From Bacteroidales bacterium (GTDB lineage Bacteria; Bacteroidota; Bacteroidia; Bacteroidales; Dysgonomonadaceae): a stretch of DNA of 17,610 nucleotides. Shown piece by piece: positions 14,773-17,610 of this stretch (position 1 is its first letter; the number at the start of each line of letters is the position of its first letter). The stretch lies in assembly GCA_012799155.1 (NCBI GenBank), contig JAAZLV010000095.1:1-17610 (forward strand). The letters run 5' to 3'. The translations under genes and the position numbers were made by a program. The notes under the pieces were generated by a model that ran no database searches, had not been told where the DNA came from, and saw nothing but the letters and a program-made list of their open reading frames with translations.

Positions 14773-15348
14773 ATGCTGAATATAGTGATTTTTGGTGCTC
14801 CCGGATCTGGAAAGGGAACACAAAGTGACAAGATTGCCGAACGGTACGGACTACAACACGTGTCGACCGGTGAGATCTTAAGAGAGGAGATTGCATCATC
14901 TACCGATCTGGGTAAACTTGCCGACTCCTATATGTCGAAGGGTGAGCTGGTACCCGACTGTGTGGTGATTGAGATGCTTGAAGAATTAATTGCTCGCAAT
15001 AAAGGAGCTAAAGGATTTATTTTTGACGGTTTTCCCCGTACTGTACCTCAGGGTGAAGCGTTGAATCAATTGCTTCAGCGACACGATGAAACGGTGACAA
15101 TAGTTGTTAGTCTGGAAGTGGAAGATGAGGAGCTGGTTGACCGTTTGTTGAAGAGAGGTGCGATTTCTGGAAGGGCAGATGACAATCGCAAGACAATTGA
15201 GTCGAGATTGAGGGTCTATTATCGGCAGACCGCTCCCCTGAAGGATTTTTATCGCAGTAAGGATCTATTGAAAGAAATAACAGGTATTGGATCTGTCGAA
15301 TCGATCTTTGAATCGATTGTGAAAGAGATTGACAAGGTAATAGTATAG
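14773..15348 (+). CDS. adk: adenylate kinase (short form)
   Basis: The 191-residue enzyme interconverts ATP plus AMP and two ADP. It starts at ATG 14773 ([20 protein letters not shown]). A TTG-initiated form at 14761 adds four residues that fit the family poorly, and this ATG is better placed after the promoter. The P-loop GAPGSGKGT spans 8-16. The AMP-binding region is [12 protein letters not shown] and [13 protein letters not shown]. The lid is the short type ([20 protein letters not shown]) without zinc cysteines, as usual in Bacteroidota. obgE starts 2 bases after the stop. Confidence 0.96.
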   Translation: MLNIVIFGAPGSGKGTQSDKIAERYGLQHVSTGEILREEIASSTDLGKLADSYMSKGELVPDCVVIEMLEELIARNKGAKGFIFDGFPRTVPQGEALNQLLQRHDETVTIVVSLEVEDEELVDRLLKRGAISGRADDNRKTIESRLRVYYRQTAPLKDFYRSKDLLKEITGIGSVESIFESIVKEIDKVIV

Positions 15349-15350
15349 TA

Positions 15351-16502
15351 ATGGCTGAAACAAATTTTGTTGACTACGTAAAGATTTTCTGTCGGTCTGG
15401 AAAGGGAGGGCGCGGTTCTGCCCACTTCAGGCGAGAAAAGTATATCCCTAAGGGAGGGCCCGACGGGGGCGATGGAGGGGATGGCGGAAGCATAATCCTG
15501 CGTGGCAATCGAAACTATTGGACATTGCTCCACCTGCGCTACCAGCGCCATCTCTTTGCCGAGCACGGTGAGAATGGTTCCAAGGCCCAACGCTCCGGCA
15601 AAAAAGGAGAAAGCCGCGTGATCGAGGTCCCCTGTGGAACCGTAGCGTATGACGCCCACACTGGTGAGTACCTTTGCGACATCACCGATCACGATCAGGA
15701 GGTTGTATTACTCAAGGGGGGACGCGGTGGTCAGGGCAATCAACACTTTAAGACAGCGACCAACCAGGCGCCTCGATACGCACAACCGGGTGAACCCTAT
15801 GAAGAGCGCTGGGTGATACTGGAGCTGAAGTTGCTGGCTGATGTGGGACTGGTAGGTTTTCCCAATGCCGGCAAGTCGACCCTGCTCTCGGTGGTCTCGG
15901 CAGCCAAACCTAAGATAGCCAATTATCCCTTCACCACATTAGAACCCAACCTGGGTATCGTTAGCTATCGCGACGCCAAGTCGTTTGTGATGGCCGATAT
16001 TCCCGGAATAATTGAGGGAGCCAGTGAGGGGAAAGGCTTAGGACTCCGTTTCCTGCGCCACATCGAACGTAATTCACTGCTCCTTTTCGTTGTGCCGGCC
16101 GATGCCGAAGATATCAGAAAAGAGTATGAAATACTGCTGAACGAGTTGAGGCAGTACAACCCAGAGCTGATGGATAAGAGACATGTATTGGCCATTTCCA
16201 AGTCCGATATGCTAGACGAGGAGCTGATGCATGAGATTTCTTTAGATCTGCCGGAGATACCCTATGTCTTCATCTCTTCAATCACTGGTTTTGGTATTCC
16301 AACCCTGAAGGATCTCCTCTGGCAGGAACTTAACAGCGATATGGTGATGCCAATGGAAGTCACACGCGAGACACTGGTGCATCGCAACCTGGATCTCTCA
16401 CAACTAGGTTTTGCAGACGATGAAACAGTCCCTGAAGATGAATTATCTGAAGATGATGATCTGTGGGATGGAGACGATGAGTTCTTCGAAATTGATGAAT
16501 AA
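15351..16502 (+). CDS. obgE: GTPase Obg (CgtA), 50S ribosome assembly
   Basis: The 383-residue GTPase works in late 50S-subunit assembly and stringent-response control. The glycine-rich Obg fold (about 1-160) begins [20 protein letters not shown] and includes [12 protein letters not shown]. The G domain has G1 GFPNAGKST (169-177), the switch II motif DIPG (216-219), G4 SKSD (283-286, Ser replacing the usual Asn or Thr) and G5 SSITG. There is no folded Obg C-terminal domain. Instead the last ~30 residues are an acidic Asp/Glu tail. It is the middle gene of an operon: 2 bases after adk, 8 before pgeF. Confidence 0.97.
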   Translation: MAETNFVDYVKIFCRSGKGGRGSAHFRREKYIPKGGPDGGDGGDGGSIILRGNRNYWTLLHLRYQRHLFAEHGENGSKAQRSGKKGESRVIEVPCGTVAYDAHTGEYLCDITDHDQEVVLLKGGRGGQGNQHFKTATNQAPRYAQPGEPYEERWVILELKLLADVGLVGFPNAGKSTLLSVVSAAKPKIANYPFTTLEPNLGIVSYRDAKSFVMADIPGIIEGASEGKGLGLRFLRHIERNSLLLFVVPADAEDIRKEYEILLNELRQYNPELMDKRHVLAISKSDMLDEELMHEISLDLPEIPYVFISSITGFGIPTLKDLLWQELNSDMVMPMEVTRETLVHRNLDLSQLGFADDETVPEDELSEDDDLWDGDDEFFEIDE

Positions 16503-16510
16503 ATTGATGG

Positions 16511-17329
16511 ATGAGGCAGCATCACCTTTATAACAATCTTTTATTGTTCGACCTGTTCGCGGTGGAAGAAAAGGTGAAACATTTCTTCACCACACGATCG
16601 GGAGGTGTGAGCAGTGGTTCTTTCTCCTCCTTCAATATGGGTAATTTTTCAGATGATGATCCACTGAAGATTAGTGAGAATCGTGAGATTCTTGCAAGAA
16701 TGTTTTACCTTACCCCCGACCATTTTATCACTCCCCACCAAACACACGGTACTGGTGTGTTGACCATTGACCAGGAATTTCTGTCTCTCGACAGAAGTGA
16801 AATGATTGAGCGTCTCTATGGGGTGGATGCGACCCTTACCAGAGAGAAGGGTATCTTTCTCTGTGCCACTGTTGCAGATTGCGTCCCCATTCTCCTGTAT
16901 GACAGGAATAAAGAAGTGATCGCGGCAATACATGCAGGTTGGCGGGGCAGTGCAGGTCGTATTGTGGAGAAAACCATCCATGAAATGGAACATCGTTTTG
17001 GATCATCTCCTGCCGATCTTCTCGGTGCCATTGGTCCTGCCATCTCCAAGAATCACTATGAGGTAGGAGAGGAGGTAATGAACTCTTTTACGCTGAATGG
17101 ATTTGATTTGAATGACCCTCTGCTGTCGACAGCTGATATAGCCTCGTCACGTTGGCGAATTGACCTTAAGGAGATCAACCGTAGGGAGCTTATCCGCTTA
17201 GGGGTCAAGGCAAACAATATTGAAATGAGCGAACTGTGCACCTATGAAGGGAGTGATCTCTTCTTCTCAGCCCGCCGTCAGACAGTTCATTCTGGACGGA
17301 TGTTGTGCGGCATCATGATGGTTCCGTAA
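16511..17329 (+). CDS. pgeF: PgeF/YlmD-YfiH family protein (purine nucleoside phosphorylase / polyphenol oxidase family)
   Basis: The 272-residue protein belongs to the CNF1/YfiH-like fold family, formerly called laccase-domain or multicopper polyphenol oxidase. Members act as purine nucleoside phosphorylase or adenosine deaminase, and E. coli YfiH edits misincorporated residues in peptidoglycan precursors. The three metal ligands are visible: His79 (HQTHGTG), Cys124 (DCVPILLYD) and His141 (HAGWRG). Other motifs are FFTTRSGGVS near the start, AIGPAISKNHYEVG in the middle and SARRQTVHSGR near the end. The start fits the N-terminus of relatives. Which of the activities dominates cannot be read from sequence. 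It closes the adk-obgE operon. Confidence 0.92.
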   Translation: MRQHHLYNNLLLFDLFAVEEKVKHFFTTRSGGVSSGSFSSFNMGNFSDDDPLKISENREILARMFYLTPDHFITPHQTHGTGVLTIDQEFLSLDRSEMIERLYGVDATLTREKGIFLCATVADCVPILLYDRNKEVIAAIHAGWRGSAGRIVEKTIHEMEHRFGSSPADLLGAIGPAISKNHYEVGEEVMNSFTLNGFDLNDPLLSTADIASSRWRIDLKEINRRELIRLGVKANNIEMSELCTYEGSDLFFSARRQTVHSGRMLCGIMMVP

Positions 17330-17334
17330 GTTGT

Positions 17335-17371
17335 AAAAAAAATAGAAGGAATCCACCGGGATTCCTTCTAT
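17335..17371 (-). terminator. bidirectional terminator, strong for sodB (minus strand)
   Basis: A 13-bp stem (ATAGAAGGAATCC with GGATTCCTTCTAT, 17342-17354 and 17359-17371) closes a 4-base loop ACCG. On the minus strand it is followed by eight T's (A-run 17335-17342 on plus), making it the sodB terminator. On the plus strand only a weak T-rich tail follows (17375-17379). Confidence 0.85.
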
Positions 17372-17386
17372 CAAGTTTTATCAGAT

Positions 17387-17419
17387 AGACTGGCAACAAT
17401 TGATGTCAGTCTTTTTTTT
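17387..17419 (+). terminator. second terminator, plus strand, for adk-obgE-pgeF
   Basis: A 6-bp stem (AGACTG with CAGTCT) has a 14-base loop containing a short self-complementary core (CAATTG). Eight T's follow at 17412-17419. It ends three bases before the sodB stop. Confidence 0.65.
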
Positions 17420-17422
17420 AGA

Positions 17423-17610
17423 TTAGTAACGTGCACTAACCACATCCCAGTCGATGATGTTCCAGATTTCCTTCAGGTGATCAGCACGACGGTTCTGGTA
17501 ATCGAGGTAATAAGAGTGCTCCCATACATCGAATCCGAGTACTGGTGTCAGGCCGCTGGTAAGTGGATTGCCGGCGTTGCTTTCCTTCAGGATTGAGAGT
17601 TTTCCACTTC
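17423..17610 (-). CDS. sodB: iron/manganese superoxide dismutase, C-terminal 61 codons (5' end outside window)
   Basis: The open frame enters from the right edge on the minus strand and stops at 17425-17423. It encodes the C-terminal part of Fe/Mn superoxide dismutase, which converts superoxide to hydrogen peroxide and oxygen. The family signature [18 protein letters not shown] is present and carries the metal-ligand Asp and His. The tail [14 protein letters not shown] is also typical. The metal (Fe, Mn or cambialistic) cannot be settled from the visible part. sodB is the usual symbol for the Bacteroidales orthologue. Confidence 0.93.
   Translation of the reverse strand, partial: SGKLSILKESNAGNPLTSGLTPVLGFDVWEHSYYLDYQNRRADHLKEIWNIIDWDVVSARY

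Noticed and set aside
1..17610. Mobile elements, CRISPR arrays, toxin-antitoxin pairs or defence genes
   Set aside because: I saw no transposase, integrase, direct-repeat array or recognisable defence or toxin motif. Gene content and spacing look like ordinary core genome.

Overview
This window is ordinary core chromosome of a member of the Bacteroidota, most likely order Bacteroidales. A Dysgonomonadaceae/Porphyromonadaceae-like relative is my guess from the gene set, but the sequence alone does not prove the family. The evidence is the set of proteins (a short zinc-free adenylate kinase, an Obg with an acidic tail, Tex, RadA, DUF4369-type thioredoxin lipoproteins). In addition, exact Bacteroidota -7 boxes (TAnnTTTG) sit 10-51 nt before seven genes. 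Two of these have a TTG exactly 19 nt upstream. Shine-Dalgarno sites are largely absent.

Layout. (1) 1-2330, minus strand: a small basic protein gene of 53 codons, then rpe (ribulose-phosphate epimerase), then comEC (DNA-uptake channel), which runs off the left edge. (2) 2457-5673, plus strand: a TlpA-like thioredoxin lipoprotein with its own terminator, then an operon of a secreted peptidoglycan amidase and an MCE/MlaD-type membrane-anchored lipid-transport protein. (3) 5674-6044 is an AT-rich gene-free leader, followed by dnaA with its terminator. (4) 7586-10405, plus strand: a compact operon of secreted endonuclease I, a lipoprotein calcineurin-type phosphoesterase and ribonuclease HII. 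It converges on tex (minus) with only 23 bases between stop codons. (5) 12636-14222: radA, divergent from tex, then tRNA-Cys(GCA) with its own promoter and a strong terminator. (6) 14262-14579, minus: a small charged coiled-coil protein of unknown function, whose upstream region carries a perfect 15-bp palindrome. (7) 14773-17329, plus: the adk-obgE-pgeF operon. (8) 17423 to the right edge, minus: the 3' end of an iron/manganese superoxide dismutase gene, facing pgeF across two terminator hairpins.

The genes mostly serve housekeeping: replication initiation (DnaA), repair and recombination (RadA, RNase HII, Tex), ribosome assembly (Obg), nucleotide balance (Adk, PgeF), envelope maintenance (amidase, MCE, TlpA-like) and DNA or nucleotide acquisition (ComEC, endonuclease I, phosphoesterase). 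I see no mobile element, CRISPR array, prophage, defence island or obviously foreign segment, and no convincing new multi-gene system. The points most worth a second look are the unlisted small protein gene, the tight overlap of terminators with the next promoters, the palindrome before the coiled-coil gene, and the dnaA leader together with the altered DnaA recognition loop.
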